Assembly (NCBI GenBank): GCA_942493375.1
Contig: OW818698.1
Coordinates: 2,852,001 to 2,916,000 of the forward strand
Origin: G942493375 sp942493375
GTDB lineage: Bacteria > Armatimonadota > UBA5829
DNA length: 64,000 nucleotides
Direction: 5' to 3'
This document shows, one piece after another, positions 8,694-17,500 of the stretch (positions are counted from its first letter, which is position 1; every line of letters starts with the position of its first letter). Position numbers and translations under genes: made by a program. The notes beneath the pieces were generated by a model. The model ran no database searches. It saw only the letters and a list, made by a program, of their open reading frames with translations, and was not told the origin of the DNA.

Positions 8694-10172
8694 ATGGAAT
8701 TTAAAGACACCGGGATATTGTCGTTCGAGTCATCCGATACAGGACCTTGGGGTGATATCCTCAGTACACGATTAGATAGAACAAAGAAAACCAGGGTTGG
8801 TTTTCTGGGATGTGGTTATTTTGAATACTGGAGAATGTTCTCAGACCAGTTCAAGCAGGATGTGCTTTCGGATGTTCAGAGAATAGCTGACAGGTTAGGA
8901 AAAGACTTCGATGTTGTCTACTCAGGAATAGTAGATACTCTTGATGCAGCAGACAGGGCTGGAAGAGACTTCGCAGAGAAGAAAGTCGATGTCGTAGTTG
9001 TTGTTGAAGGAACTTATCTGCCGGACTTCATAACCCTGCATGCATTAAGTTATGTCCCGGAAGCACCTGTTGTATTGTTCACTACTCAGGTTGAAGAAGA
9101 CATATCTCCAAACGATAATTATGAAGCTCTGATGCGTAACAGCTCACTGATCGGCACTGCGCAGCTTTCCGGCACATTCCAGAAAATGGGCCGGAAATAT
9201 GATGTTGTGGTAGGATCAATCGAGGAAGATCGTCCTTACGTAGAGATATCCAAACTGGTCAAAACTTTCCATGTTGCACGACGACTGAAAGACCTGAGCA
9301 TTGGTGTGGTTGGACATGTTTTCCGTGGGATGTATGACCTTGAGAATGACAAAACCAAGATCAAAGGTGCCCTGGGACCGGATGTCATATATGTTGAAAT
9401 GTCCCATCTGGTAAATCAGTGGGAGACAGTGACTGATTCTGAGGCGATGGCTGTCGCTGAGAGTATGGTCGCGCGTTTTACTATGCGTGGCACTACCAAA
9501 GAAGACCTGGTCCGTTCCTGCAAAGTGGGAATTGCGATGGAGAGGTTGATTGATCACCTGAACCTTGATGCACTCTGCTTCCTGGGGCAACACTACATCG
9601 AAAAGGAAGTCGGAGCGCCAGCAAGGATCGGGGCTTCTCTGATTCTCGACAAGGGTGAACACATTATTGCGAGCGAAGGCGACCTGGCTGGGCTTGTAAT
9701 TATGCAGGCTATGAACTGGTTGACCGGCAATTCTCCTCTGCAGGCTGAGTGGGGCCAGTATGACGCTTCACACAATGCGATATTCATGGTTGGACATGGA
9801 GTAGCATCCCCTGCCCTTGCATCATCTGACGCAGCTGTAACCCTGACTGGATCTCCTGAAGAATGGGGATTCGAAGGCAACGGTGCTAACATCGAGTTCA
9901 TCTTGAAACCCGGTGTTGTAACCATGGCCCACCTGCTAAACACGGTCAACGGCTGGCAGATGCTGATCTCAAAAGGAGAATCTCTGGAATATCCATGCCT
10001 GCCCTGCGATGAAATCCATGCCCTGGTCAAGGTTGATATGCCGGTCAAGGACTACCTTGTAGAAATCCAACGTAAAGGCGTCCCGCACCACGTGATAATA
10101 GTGCACGGGGATATCTGCGAAGAACTAAAAATGCTCTCCCGGATTATGGGGATTGAGTATTTTGTGGTGTAG
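8694..10172 (+). CDS. L-fucose/L-arabinose isomerase-like protein
   Basis: 492 residues. The fold pattern of the fucose/arabinose isomerase superfamily is visible. An N-terminal Rossmann-like domain runs from RVGFLGCGYFEYW through KKVDVVVVVEGTYLPDF. A second alpha/beta domain contains LSIGVVGHVFRGMYD and LNLDALCFLGQHYIE. The C-terminal beta domain carries NAIFMVGHG and WGFEGNGANIEFILKPG. Such enzymes interconvert aldoses and ketoses with a divalent metal. The substrate is not deducible, and homologs of this branch are poorly characterised. ATG 8694 follows GAGGAG at 8684-8689. It ends the plus-strand cluster that begins at 4886; the cluster as a whole looks like a catabolic unit for a modified sugar. 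Confidence 0.8.
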   Translation: MEFKDTGILSFESSDTGPWGDILSTRLDRTKKTRVGFLGCGYFEYWRMFSDQFKQDVLSDVQRIADRLGKDFDVVYSGIVDTLDAADRAGRDFAEKKVDVVVVVEGTYLPDFITLHALSYVPEAPVVLFTTQVEEDISPNDNYEALMRNSSLIGTAQLSGTFQKMGRKYDVVVGSIEEDRPYVEISKLVKTFHVARRLKDLSIGVVGHVFRGMYDLENDKTKIKGALGPDVIYVEMSHLVNQWETVTDSEAMAVAESMVARFTMRGTTKEDLVRSCKVGIAMERLIDHLNLDALCFLGQHYIEKEVGAPARIGASLILDKGEHIIASEGDLAGLVIMQAMNWLTGNSPLQAEWGQYDASHNAIFMVGHGVASPALASSDAAVTLTGSPEEWGFEGNGANIEFILKPGVVTMAHLLNTVNGWQMLISKGESLEYPCLPCDEIHALVKVDMPVKDYLVEIQRKGVPHHVIIVHGDICEELKMLSRIMGIEYFVV

Positions 10173-10233
10173 GGATAGTTGATAGTGGAAAGTTGATAGT
10201 TGAGAGTTAAGAGTTGAAGGAATGCACAACCTT

Positions 10234-10352
10234 ATTCCCCCTTTGAAGGGGGGGTAGGGGGGATGTGATCTTGGATAATTGAACTAAATCTAGATCACAG
10301 AAGCTTTGCTTCATACCTGGCACACATCCCCCTGCCCCCTTCAAAGGGGGAA
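10234..10352. repeat. G/C-rich inverted repeat (CCCCCTTTGAAGGGGG type)
   Basis: Left arm 10234-10267 (ATTCCCCCTTTGAAGGGGG then GGTAGGGGGGATGTG) and right arm about 10321-10352 (CACATCCCCCTGCCCCCTTC then AAAGGGGGAAT) are imperfect inverted copies about 50 nt apart. Each contains its own small palindrome. Before it, 10178-10220 is a run of AGTTGATAG/AGTTGAGAG direct repeats. The 246-nt gap between the isomerase and the LmbE gene holds nothing else recognisable. Confidence 0.75.
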
Positions 10353-10418
10353 TGGGCTGTACCATTTTCGATTGGAGAACTTGAAATCACAATAAGTGCT
10401 ATTTCATGGAGCGTATAT

Positions 10419-11090
10419 ATGAAAGTATTGATTATGGGCGGGCATTTGGATGACAGCGTGCTGGCTGTTGGGGCTACTATTGCTAAGGTGGTGAAGTCCG
10501 GCGGGCAGGTTGATGTGGTTTGCTTTGGGCACAGCGACGAGGACTTTGCTGATGTGTCGGATAAAGACACTGTTGTTGACAGGCTGGTATCTCAGGCTGA
10601 GCAGGCCCATGAGATACTCGGAGTCAATAGCTTTACTTGTTTCCATTATCCGGATTACGCAGTCCAGGAAAACAGAGAGACTTACCGGCTGTGTATTGAG
10701 AGCATAAGGAAACATCAACCGGACATTATAATTTCCCACTACTGGGCTGAGTATTTCCAGCACAGGGCAATGGCACGGTTGGCCTGCGATTCATGGTGGC
10801 AGGCTGGATGGGCTTGCAGTGCAGATATAGGGAAACCCTGGACAGCCAGAGCTCTATACCACTTCGAAGTTGTCCATCCAATACCGGAACCAACGGATAT
10901 AGTCGATGTATCAGATGTATTTGATCTCAAGATCAAGGCTCTGAATTGTTTCGAGTCAGGATACAGCTTCACAGAGCAGGTAGAGACCCGGGCGCGCTAC
11001 TTGGGCAGCACAATTGGTGTCAGATATGCAGAAGCACTGAAGAAATCAGCATACCTGCCAAGAACAGTTACTAATATAGAAGATTTGTAA
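10419..11090 (+). CDS. LmbE/PIG-L family N-deacetylase
   Basis: 223 residues, the usual size of the family. The metal-binding motif is GGHLDDSVLAVGATIAKV, where the typical form is HPDDE...GGTIA; the glutamate is replaced by serine. The later histidine motif is EYFQHRAMARLA, where HxDH is usual. LmbE-like proteins are zinc hydrolases that remove acyl groups from amino sugars or related conjugates. The two substitutions may shift specificity or reduce activity. ATG 10419 has GGAG 8 nt upstream. It is cytoplasmic (no signal) and stands 66 nt before a secreted glycosidase-like gene, so a role in sugar catabolism is likely. Confidence 0.8.
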   Translation: MKVLIMGGHLDDSVLAVGATIAKVVKSGGQVDVVCFGHSDEDFADVSDKDTVVDRLVSQAEQAHEILGVNSFTCFHYPDYAVQENRETYRLCIESIRKHQPDIIISHYWAEYFQHRAMARLACDSWWQAGWACSADIGKPWTARALYHFEVVHPIPEPTDIVDVSDVFDLKIKALNCFESGYSFTEQVETRARYLGSTIGVRYAEALKKSAYLPRTVTNIEDL

Positions 11091-11156
11091 GTGCAGTAAA
11101 AGCCCATTCTACATTCACTTATTAACCCTGGGTGCGGCAAGTGCAGAGGTGATTTA

Positions 11157-13445
11157 GTGTTACGAACTGTTTTATTAACCATTGTAGCATTCGTATTTCT
11201 AGTATCAGAATGTTATTGCGCACCCGGGTTTGATCTTAGTGTTACCCGCTTGTATGAGAAATCATGTATCCAGCTGGATGCGAAGTACCTCGGAGAAACC
11301 ATACCCCCCGGTGTATCAGCCCAGCTGCGGAACTCCTCCGGCACAGTAACTCTACGTAAAAGCCAATTGACTTTCACTGCCAGTAAACAATCTATCCCAA
11401 TCAGTTGGTCGATTAAGGGTCTGTTACCTGGAAAATATATGGTCCTGCTGCTGGATTCAACCAGCGGAGAGATATTGAAAATTACTTACCTGACCATATC
11501 CGCTGCCCCAAAATGGGTCGGCACTAAAGTTGGATCATTCGACGATAATTGGGTACCTAAACCCTGGACTCCACTGGAATTGATATCCAATAAGCAACTG
11601 CAAGTGAAATGCTGGGGCAGGAAATACACATTCAGCCCGTCCGGAATTGATTCAATTCAAGCCAACGGCGCTGAACTTTTAGCTTCCCCGATGATTTGGT
11701 TAGCAACAATCTCAGGGCAGAATTTAAGCTGGAAACCGGAATCTGTAAAGGTGATTAAGAAGGCTGGAGGAGCTATCGAGTTTGCTTCTACTCAGACTGC
11801 AGAAGGACTGAGGCTCAAGTGCAGTGGACGAATTGAATTCGATGGTTTCGTAAAACTCGACTTCCAGATTGAAAGCATAAAAGCACCAGTCACAATTGAT
11901 AATCTGTCTGTTGAAATACCTTTTGTATCCAAACATGCCACCCTCATGCACTATTATCCGAAGGTACCTGTGTGGTATGGTGGTGTCAGTATGAAAGGAA
12001 TCAACTGTGGTTCGGTTCCGGCTGGTGGTTGGAAGTCGGTGTTTATACCTCATGTCTGGATTGGTGATGAGGACAGAGGGCTGCAGTGGCTGTGTGAGAG
12101 TGATGAAAACTGGAATCCTGCTGATCCTGCCAAGTCTCTGGAACTAATTCCAGCAGCAAATCATACTACCCTTCGCCTGAATCTAATCGGTAAGCCTGTT
12201 CTGCTCAACAAACCTAAGAAATACACATTCGGCTTTGAAGCTAGTCCCGTTAAACCTATACCGGCAGACAAGCATGAGTGGCATTATGCAGGTGTCGGCA
12301 GAAGCAGTGAACTTACCAAGAACCCCAATGGTGATCTGCAGAGCATGACTGCGAGAACCATCAGTATATTCAACTGGACTAGACTATGGGGTAATCCCAG
12401 ACCAACTGTGCAGGAAGATATAAAAGCGCTGCAATTGGGAGTAAAAATAGCACACCAAAAAGGAATGAAACTTCTGCCTTTCCAGGCATTCTTATTGTCA
12501 GACGCTTCTGTGGAGTTCCCGGAGTTCAACAAAGAATGCCGCATAAACGATGAGCATGCATACTCGTGTCCTGGATATATTGGAGACACAGTCTACGCAG
12601 TCTGCCAGAACAGTATATGGGCTGATTATTTAGTTGAGGGTATCGCTGATTCGATTAACAAGTATGACCTGGATGGGTTATATGCAGACAGCATAACGTG
12701 TATTGGCCCCTGCACCAATCAGATGCATGGATGCGGATATATCGGAGAAGACGGCCAGGTACATCCAACGATAGAGATATATGCAACACGGAATGTTGTA
12801 AAGCGTATCTATCGTGTCCTGGAACAGCGTGAACAGAAGACCGGTAAGAAGATGATGTTTATGGGGCACACTTCAGCGAATATCATGCTGCCTGCACTTG
12901 GATTTTGCAGCGCATATCTGGATGCTGAACACCTGACACCACTGCCAAGGCCTATGAGAATCCCCTTGGATGTGTTCAGGGCAGAGTTTATGGGACACAA
13001 TTTCGGAATACCTGCTATGGACCTGTCCTATGGTTGGCTGGGCACAGGCACCACTGCAGATGAGATGATTGCTATCAGCCTGCTTCACGATGCAGAAGTT
13101 CCCTGGAATTATGACTTCATGGCTCCAATCTGGAAAGCTTGGAATAAATTCGGGATGACAAACACTCAGTTCCTGCCTTATTGGAAGGACTGGGGATGGA
13201 AAGCTCCTGAAGGAGTCAAAGTAAGTGCATATTCCAAGCCTGATGGTAAGAAGATGCTGATTGTTGCAGCCAACCTGGGTGAGTTAGCTGTGGAAGGAAA
13301 ACTCGGTTTGGACCAACCAATAATCAGCGCAACAGATGCACTCACCGGCAAACCTGCCACCGTTGAAAACGGGATGATTGTAGACATATTCCCGATATGG
13401 CTAGCCAGGATGTATGAAGTAAACTTATCCAGTTCGGTGAAGTAA
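11157..13445 (+). CDS. Secreted glycoside-hydrolase-like protein, paralog of 2125-4419
   Basis: 762 residues with a GTG start and the site AGAGGTGA 5 nt upstream. The first 22 residues form a Sec signal ending near SECYCA. It parallels the protein at 2125-4419 through its full length: PKVPVWYGG, FIPHVWIGDEDRG, LDGLYADSITCIG, GYIGEDG, FMGHTSAN, YLDAEHLT, FRAEFMG and a C-terminal GVKVSAYSKP block. The conserved acids in these segments are candidate catalytic residues. Both look GH123-like/DUF6067-like; the substrate is unknown. The pair bracket the sugar cluster 4886-11090 in opposite orientation, which suggests duplication. It ends just before a hairpin arm interrupted by an insertion sequence. 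Confidence 0.7.
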   Translation: MLRTVLLTIVAFVFLVSECYCAPGFDLSVTRLYEKSCIQLDAKYLGETIPPGVSAQLRNSSGTVTLRKSQLTFTASKQSIPISWSIKGLLPGKYMVLLLDSTSGEILKITYLTISAAPKWVGTKVGSFDDNWVPKPWTPLELISNKQLQVKCWGRKYTFSPSGIDSIQANGAELLASPMIWLATISGQNLSWKPESVKVIKKAGGAIEFASTQTAEGLRLKCSGRIEFDGFVKLDFQIESIKAPVTIDNLSVEIPFVSKHATLMHYYPKVPVWYGGVSMKGINCGSVPAGGWKSVFIPHVWIGDEDRGLQWLCESDENWNPADPAKSLELIPAANHTTLRLNLIGKPVLLNKPKKYTFGFEASPVKPIPADKHEWHYAGVGRSSELTKNPNGDLQSMTARTISIFNWTRLWGNPRPTVQEDIKALQLGVKIAHQKGMKLLPFQAFLLSDASVEFPEFNKECRINDEHAYSCPGYIGDTVYAVCQNSIWADYLVEGIADSINKYDLDGLYADSITCIGPCTNQMHGCGYIGEDGQVHPTIEIYATRNVVKRIYRVLEQREQKTGKKMMFMGHTSANIMLPALGFCSAYLDAEHLTPLPRPMRIPLDVFRAEFMGHNFGIPAMDLSYGWLGTGTTADEMIAISLLHDAEVPWNYDFMAPIWKAWNKFGMTNTQFLPYWKDWGWKAPEGVKVSAYSKPDGKKMLIVAANLGELAVEGKLGLDQPIISATDALTGKPATVENGMIVDIFPIWLARMYEVNLSSSVK

Positions 13446-13450
13446 AGCAC

Positions 13451-13468
13451 CGTAGGGGAGACCCTCCG
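13451..13468. terminator. Left arm of a hairpin split by the insertion sequence
   Basis: CGTAGGGGAGACCCTCCG at 13451-13468 is the exact complement of 15163-15180. With the insertion sequence removed, the two arms would form an 18-bp stem between the convergent genes ending at 13445 and 15194, consistent with a former bidirectional terminator. Confidence 0.65.
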
Positions 13469-13470
13469 GA

Positions 13471-15120
13471 AGCTGTCCCAAAAGCCCTCCCGAATCGTTG
13501 TTAAGTTATTCTAGGGGTACGGATCAGGAAAACAGTATATTAATACTCAATTAATAGCAGTATATATCGGCTATTTATAGGGTTTTCAGTCCGTATCCTC
13601 TATCTATATGGTTCCTAATACCTCTTTTGGAGCATATTGGACAATTTTACGTAAGTTGTGACCTATGCATCCGAGTAGATATTCTATTCTGGCCCCGTCT
13701 TTACCCTTGAGCAGAAATCGCCAAAGACCTTTGTTGAATTTGATGTCAGCATGAACTGGTTCCACAATTTGCTTTCGCCACCTGTATATCTGTTTGGCAG
13801 CTTCTGTCTGCATTTTGGCAAGCATCTTTTTCTGTGGTTCGTCGTGTACTCTTCTCCAGACTTCTTTTACCCGGTTCTTCTCTCCGCAGCAAAGCTGCCT
13901 CACTGGACACCCAGAACAGCTATGGCGATATATCCTGTAAGTGTTATCATACTTGATTCTTGTTGAACGAAAAGTCAATCGCATATTGCCTGGGCAAATA
14001 TATTCATCGCTGCTTTCATCATATTTGAAGCCCTTGGCGCTATTTGTGTATATGGGCATGTAGACATCTAAACCATTCTCTTCGATATATTCCAGAGCTT
14101 TTTTACTATTATAGCCTCCATCCACCGTCACGCATTCAGGTTTCTTGCCGGTAACACTTTTCAGCTCCTCTAGCATTACAGGAAGTTGATAGTTGTCGGA
14201 TTCCTCCTGGGCTATATCTGCAGCTGCTATTATCTGATGCTCTTTGTCCACGACTGCCTGGGCGTTGTATGCAGGTCTGTTGCCCGCACGGGTCTTCATC
14301 ACACGACTTTCAGGATCTGTTACACATATCGTTTCGCGGTCAGAATCTTCTAGCTTCTTCCGCGCTTCTTCGAGCAATTTTTTGCGATTCTCAGCATTCT
14401 TGAGGGCGTTGGGTAACTCGTTTCCACGAGCATCTCCGTAAAGCTTATCTTCCTCAAGGTCTTCTTTTTCGGCTTGCTCTAGAATCGATGTTATCTGCTT
14501 ATCAATACATTCCAACTCATTATCGAGCCGCCCTTTCTTAAATGTATTCTTGCCGGAGACATTAGCTTCTATCTTTGTACCATCCAGAGATACGTGCTCA
14601 AGTAAAACAAGCCCACACTCCATACACATACGCACTATGTCTGTGAAAATCTTTTTGATTTCCGGCCCATGACCACGTCTAAACCTGCTGATAGTCCGAA
14701 AGTCAGGGCGGTTCATCTGAGCAATATACATATACCTCACGTCATTGTGCAGTATATAATCCAGTTTTCTACTACTTACTAAACCTTGGCTATAGCCATA
14801 GATAAGAACTTTCATCAAAATCCTTGGGTCATAACTAGGTGCGCCACCACCCTTGCAGGCACTCAATAGGTAATCAAGATTCATATCGTCAAGAATCTTA
14901 TTGATCACTCTCACAGAGTCATCTTTAGATACAAAATCCTCTACACTGGGTGGCAGAAGCATTAACTGGTCTCTTGCTACAGAATCCCTGATCTTCTTCA
15001 TTTTTGGCGAACTCCTAAACATGCTACACTAATATAGAATTCGCCAAACAAGCTCAAATATCCTTTAACTATTTTATTGAGGCATATATTCTCTGTATAT
15101 GCCGGACTTTTGGGACAGCC
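13471..15120 (-). mobile_element. IS1182-family insertion sequence
   Basis: About 1.65 kb with one transposase gene. The terminal inverted repeats read GCTGTCCCAAAAG at 13472-13484 and, inverted, at 15107-15119. One mismatch further in, another CC matches on both sides. I see no convincing target-site duplication: CCGGA on the left, TCTCC on the right. The element lies between the two arms of an 18-bp palindrome (13451-13468 and 15163-15180), so it landed in or near a hairpin. The coding frame is intact. Confidence 0.85.
13604..15001 (-). CDS. IS1182-family transposase (DDE)
   Basis: 465 residues, intact. The N-terminal DUF772-like part contains YDPRILMKVLIYGYSQGL and NRPDFRTISRFRRGH. The catalytic triad of the DDE nuclease is visible as SLDGTKIEAN (D about 140), TVDGGYNSK (D about 294) and VEPVHADIKFNKG (E about 414). 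A cysteine cluster CSGCPVRQLCC sits before the last catalytic residue, as in IS1182 relatives. ATG 15001 follows AGGAG by 10 nt; an in-frame ATG at 15022 precedes that site. It catalyses transposition of the surrounding element. Confidence 0.9.
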   Translation of the reverse strand: MKKIRDSVARDQLMLLPPSVEDFVSKDDSVRVINKILDDMNLDYLLSACKGGGAPSYDPRILMKVLIYGYSQGLVSSRKLDYILHNDVRYMYIAQMNRPDFRTISRFRRGHGPEIKKIFTDIVRMCMECGLVLLEHVSLDGTKIEANVSGKNTFKKGRLDNELECIDKQITSILEQAEKEDLEEDKLYGDARGNELPNALKNAENRKKLLEEARKKLEDSDRETICVTDPESRVMKTRAGNRPAYNAQAVVDKEHQIIAAADIAQEESDNYQLPVMLEELKSVTGKKPECVTVDGGYNSKKALEYIEENGLDVYMPIYTNSAKGFKYDESSDEYICPGNMRLTFRSTRIKYDNTYRIYRHSCSGCPVRQLCCGEKNRVKEVWRRVHDEPQKKMLAKMQTEAAKQIYRWRKQIVEPVHADIKFNKGLWRFLLKGKDGARIEYLLGCIGHNLRKIVQYAPKEVLGTI

Positions 15121-15162
15121 TCTCCACGTGCTCCCGTAAGACTTATGCGTAACGGGCGACCG

Positions 15163-15180
15163 CGGAGGGTCTCCCCTACG
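15163..15180. terminator. Right arm of the split hairpin
   Basis: CGGAGGGTCTCCCCTACG is the exact complement of 13451-13468. It lies 13 nt beyond the stop of the minus-strand histidine kinase gene, so it may still pair or terminate weakly. Confidence 0.6.
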
Positions 15181-15193
15181 GGCTGATTATCAA

Positions 15194-17278
15194 TCACTGA
15201 GCGGGAAGTGTGAAGTAGAAAATGGCACCTTGTCCGGGTCTCGGGTCTACCCAGACTCTGCCTCCGTGGGCTTCTATTACCAACTTGCAGTAGTGCAAGC
15301 CGAAACCACTGCCGTGGTTGGTTCGTCTTTGCCGGTAGTCTTCCGGATTCTTGAATGCATTAAAGGCTATTTCTGCATCTTCCGGGTCCATACCCTGACC
15401 ATTATCTGCAAACCCAATCACTATCTCACGCTTCTTGCCTGGGTTCATCCGTGCACTCAGGGTAATATCGCACCCATGTGCATATTTTTCGGCGTTGCTC
15501 TTAAAATTGCCGAAGACTCTGGTCAGATATCGTTCGTCTGCCAATACAGCAGGCAGGTTCTCCTGAACATCAATCTGGCATGTGCCAAGGTTGGAAGATC
15601 TATTGATAGTCTCCTGCTGTCCTTGCAGAAATACGGATATATCTAATGGCTGAGCTTCTACAAGGATCTGGGTGTTGCCGCTTATAATTTGAGATTCAAC
15701 ATCAGCGGCCAGTCTGCCGGCTTTGAAAGCAGTGTCTTTGGCTGATAACACCGGAGCAGGCAGATCTTCCACTTCGAATGTCAGTATTTCAAGTTCGGAA
15801 TATGCACTTGTGGCCAGGTTTTTGACATCGTGTAATCCGGCGATTGAGCAGATCCTCATAGTCTCATACTGTTCAGCCAGACTCTCGCGTTCGCTCATTT
15901 CCGTGATTAATGATGCAATCCACTGCCTTACATCCACAGATCCAGCTGTGCTCATAAAACGCTCAGTCCAGACGGCTGCATCTATCTGTGAAGCTGCACT
16001 CAAGGTCTCTTTTATTATTGGAGCTGCATCACGAAGCCGGTTCTGCTGAGCAAGTTCAAAACCTACCAGAGCCATACACTCCGCAGTAATTCGTGGAGCA
16101 TCATATCTGGCTAATGCTGCACGGAGTTTACGGATACGGTTGGAAAGATCATCAATCTTTTTACGCCTAATCTTGATTGCAGCATCCAATGCCTGCCAGT
16201 AGAGGCCTTCCAGTGAAGACCATTTTTTTCGCAATAAAGGTTCCGAGATATCCAAGGCTTTCTGGGCTTCTTTGATATGCCCTGACCGGAAATGCGCCCA
16301 GGCCAGGCCTATCTGACCATCAGACTTTTCTTCATCATCCATCATATCAGCAGCGTATTTTATTACCCTCTGGAATTCGATGACTGCCTCGTCGTATTTG
16401 CCCTGCTCAATATAGACCCAGCCAAGCAATCTCCAGACCCGATTGGGACCACTGCGGTCACCTATCTGTTCAAGCTGCTGCTGGGCTTCCAGTGCACACT
16501 CCCTTGCAACCCCAAGCGATCTCAACTGTAGATGCGCCCATCCCTGGTCCACTTTGGCATGTGCAAGAGCACGGTTTTCGTGTGCCCGTTTGAAACCTGC
16601 ACTGGCTTCTCTTATCAAACTGAGGGCTTGTGAGGGCTTGCCTGCATCCATCGCCAAGCGAGCCTCCTGCCGGCGTATAAACGCTAGAGCAAGATCATCA
16701 GGTGGGACGGCAGTGCTGTAGAGTCGGTAGGCTTCCTCAAGTGATGCGCGTGCTCTAGCTCTCTCCCCAGGGAGATAGCGAAGTGCATTTCCCATCGCCA
16801 GCCTGGCAGATCCTTCCATCCAAAATGCACTGTGCTGTTTGGCGAGGTTAGCTGCCGAACGAGCATAGTGGATTGCCTGGTCCAGATTGCTTGTCCGGTA
16901 AAGCGCCAGGGCAGTAGAACACATTGCTCCGCTCTTTAACGCCCACGCATCGATTGTTGAGGGAAGTGTATCGGAAAGCTCAATTACTTTGTGGTACACC
17001 TCAACAGCCCGGTGAATTCGACCTGTGCGGTATCTAAATAGACCCTCGCTGAACAACAGGACACAATGCTCCAGGACATCATCTGAATGTAACTTGTGAA
17101 GAGCATCAGCCAGAGCTTCCGGTGCGAGTTCGGGTTCCTTGTGCATCACCTTATCAGGCATTCGGACAAGTGTTCTTATGGCCTTTTCTGATTCTCCTTT
17201 ATTCAGGAGCCTGACAACCGAGTTTATAACAGATGCCGCTGTGGGACTTAATGGAGTGTTGAGCATATGCAGTATCAT
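15194..17278 (-). CDS. Soluble sensor histidine kinase with N-terminal TPR repeats
   Basis: 694 residues without membrane segments. Residues about 50-400 form helical TPR-type repeats (for example EQGKYDEAVIEFQRVIKYA and RSGHIKEAQKALDISEPLL). The C-terminal 215 residues form the kinase: a phospho-acceptor helix with AGLHDVKN (His about 483), N box FGNFKSNAEKYA, G1 FADNGQGMD and G2 GSGFGLHYCK. It should autophosphorylate in response to a cytoplasmic protein or ligand read by the TPR array. No response regulator is adjacent, so it is an orphan kinase here. The start is uncertain: ATG 17278 has GAGAGG very close, and ATG 17266 is an alternative. Confidence 0.85.
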   Translation of the reverse strand: MILHMLNTPLSPTAASVINSVVRLLNKGESEKAIRTLVRMPDKVMHKEPELAPEALADALHKLHSDDVLEHCVLLFSEGLFRYRTGRIHRAVEVYHKVIELSDTLPSTIDAWALKSGAMCSTALALYRTSNLDQAIHYARSAANLAKQHSAFWMEGSARLAMGNALRYLPGERARARASLEEAYRLYSTAVPPDDLALAFIRRQEARLAMDAGKPSQALSLIREASAGFKRAHENRALAHAKVDQGWAHLQLRSLGVARECALEAQQQLEQIGDRSGPNRVWRLLGWVYIEQGKYDEAVIEFQRVIKYAADMMDDEEKSDGQIGLAWAHFRSGHIKEAQKALDISEPLLRKKWSSLEGLYWQALDAAIKIRRKKIDDLSNRIRKLRAALARYDAPRITAECMALVGFELAQQNRLRDAAPIIKETLSAASQIDAAVWTERFMSTAGSVDVRQWIASLITEMSERESLAEQYETMRICSIAGLHDVKNLATSAYSELEILTFEVEDLPAPVLSAKDTAFKAGRLAADVESQIISGNTQILVEAQPLDISVFLQGQQETINRSSNLGTCQIDVQENLPAVLADERYLTRVFGNFKSNAEKYAHGCDITLSARMNPGKKREIVIGFADNGQGMDPEDAEIAFNAFKNPEDYRQRRTNHGSGFGLHYCKLVIEAHGGRVWVDPRPGQGAIFYFTLPAQ

Positions 17279-17335
17279 ACCTCTCTTGTGCTAACCGAAG
17301 TCATGATACTATGCCAAGCCGGTAGTGGCAATACG

Positions 17336-17497
17336 AGGCTTCAGACTTCAGACTTCAGACTTCAGGAAGGGAGATGAATACGATAGGTAGATTAAAACAG
17401 GACGGGCAATGGAAACATTAATATGCTTGGCATATATTCCGACCAACTAGTCGCATGTCCCTTCCTGAAGCCTGAAGCCCGAAGTCTGAAGCCTGTC
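17336..17497. repeat. Inverted arrays of CTTCAGA-type units
   Basis: About 17336-17366 holds GGCTTCAGACTTCAGACTTC and one further unit, followed by GGAAGGGA. About 17457-17493 holds the inverted counterpart TCCCTTCCTGAAGCCTGAAG with more units. Together they bracket about 90 nt. The same 7-nt units followed by GGAAGGGA recur near 22430, 22615, 60149 and 63351, always between genes. Confidence 0.75.
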
Positions 17498-17500
17498 CCT

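Noticed and set aside
13466..15125. Target-site duplication of the insertion sequence
   Set aside because: Flanking bases (CCGGA and TCTCC) do not match; the apparent symmetry comes from the split palindrome.
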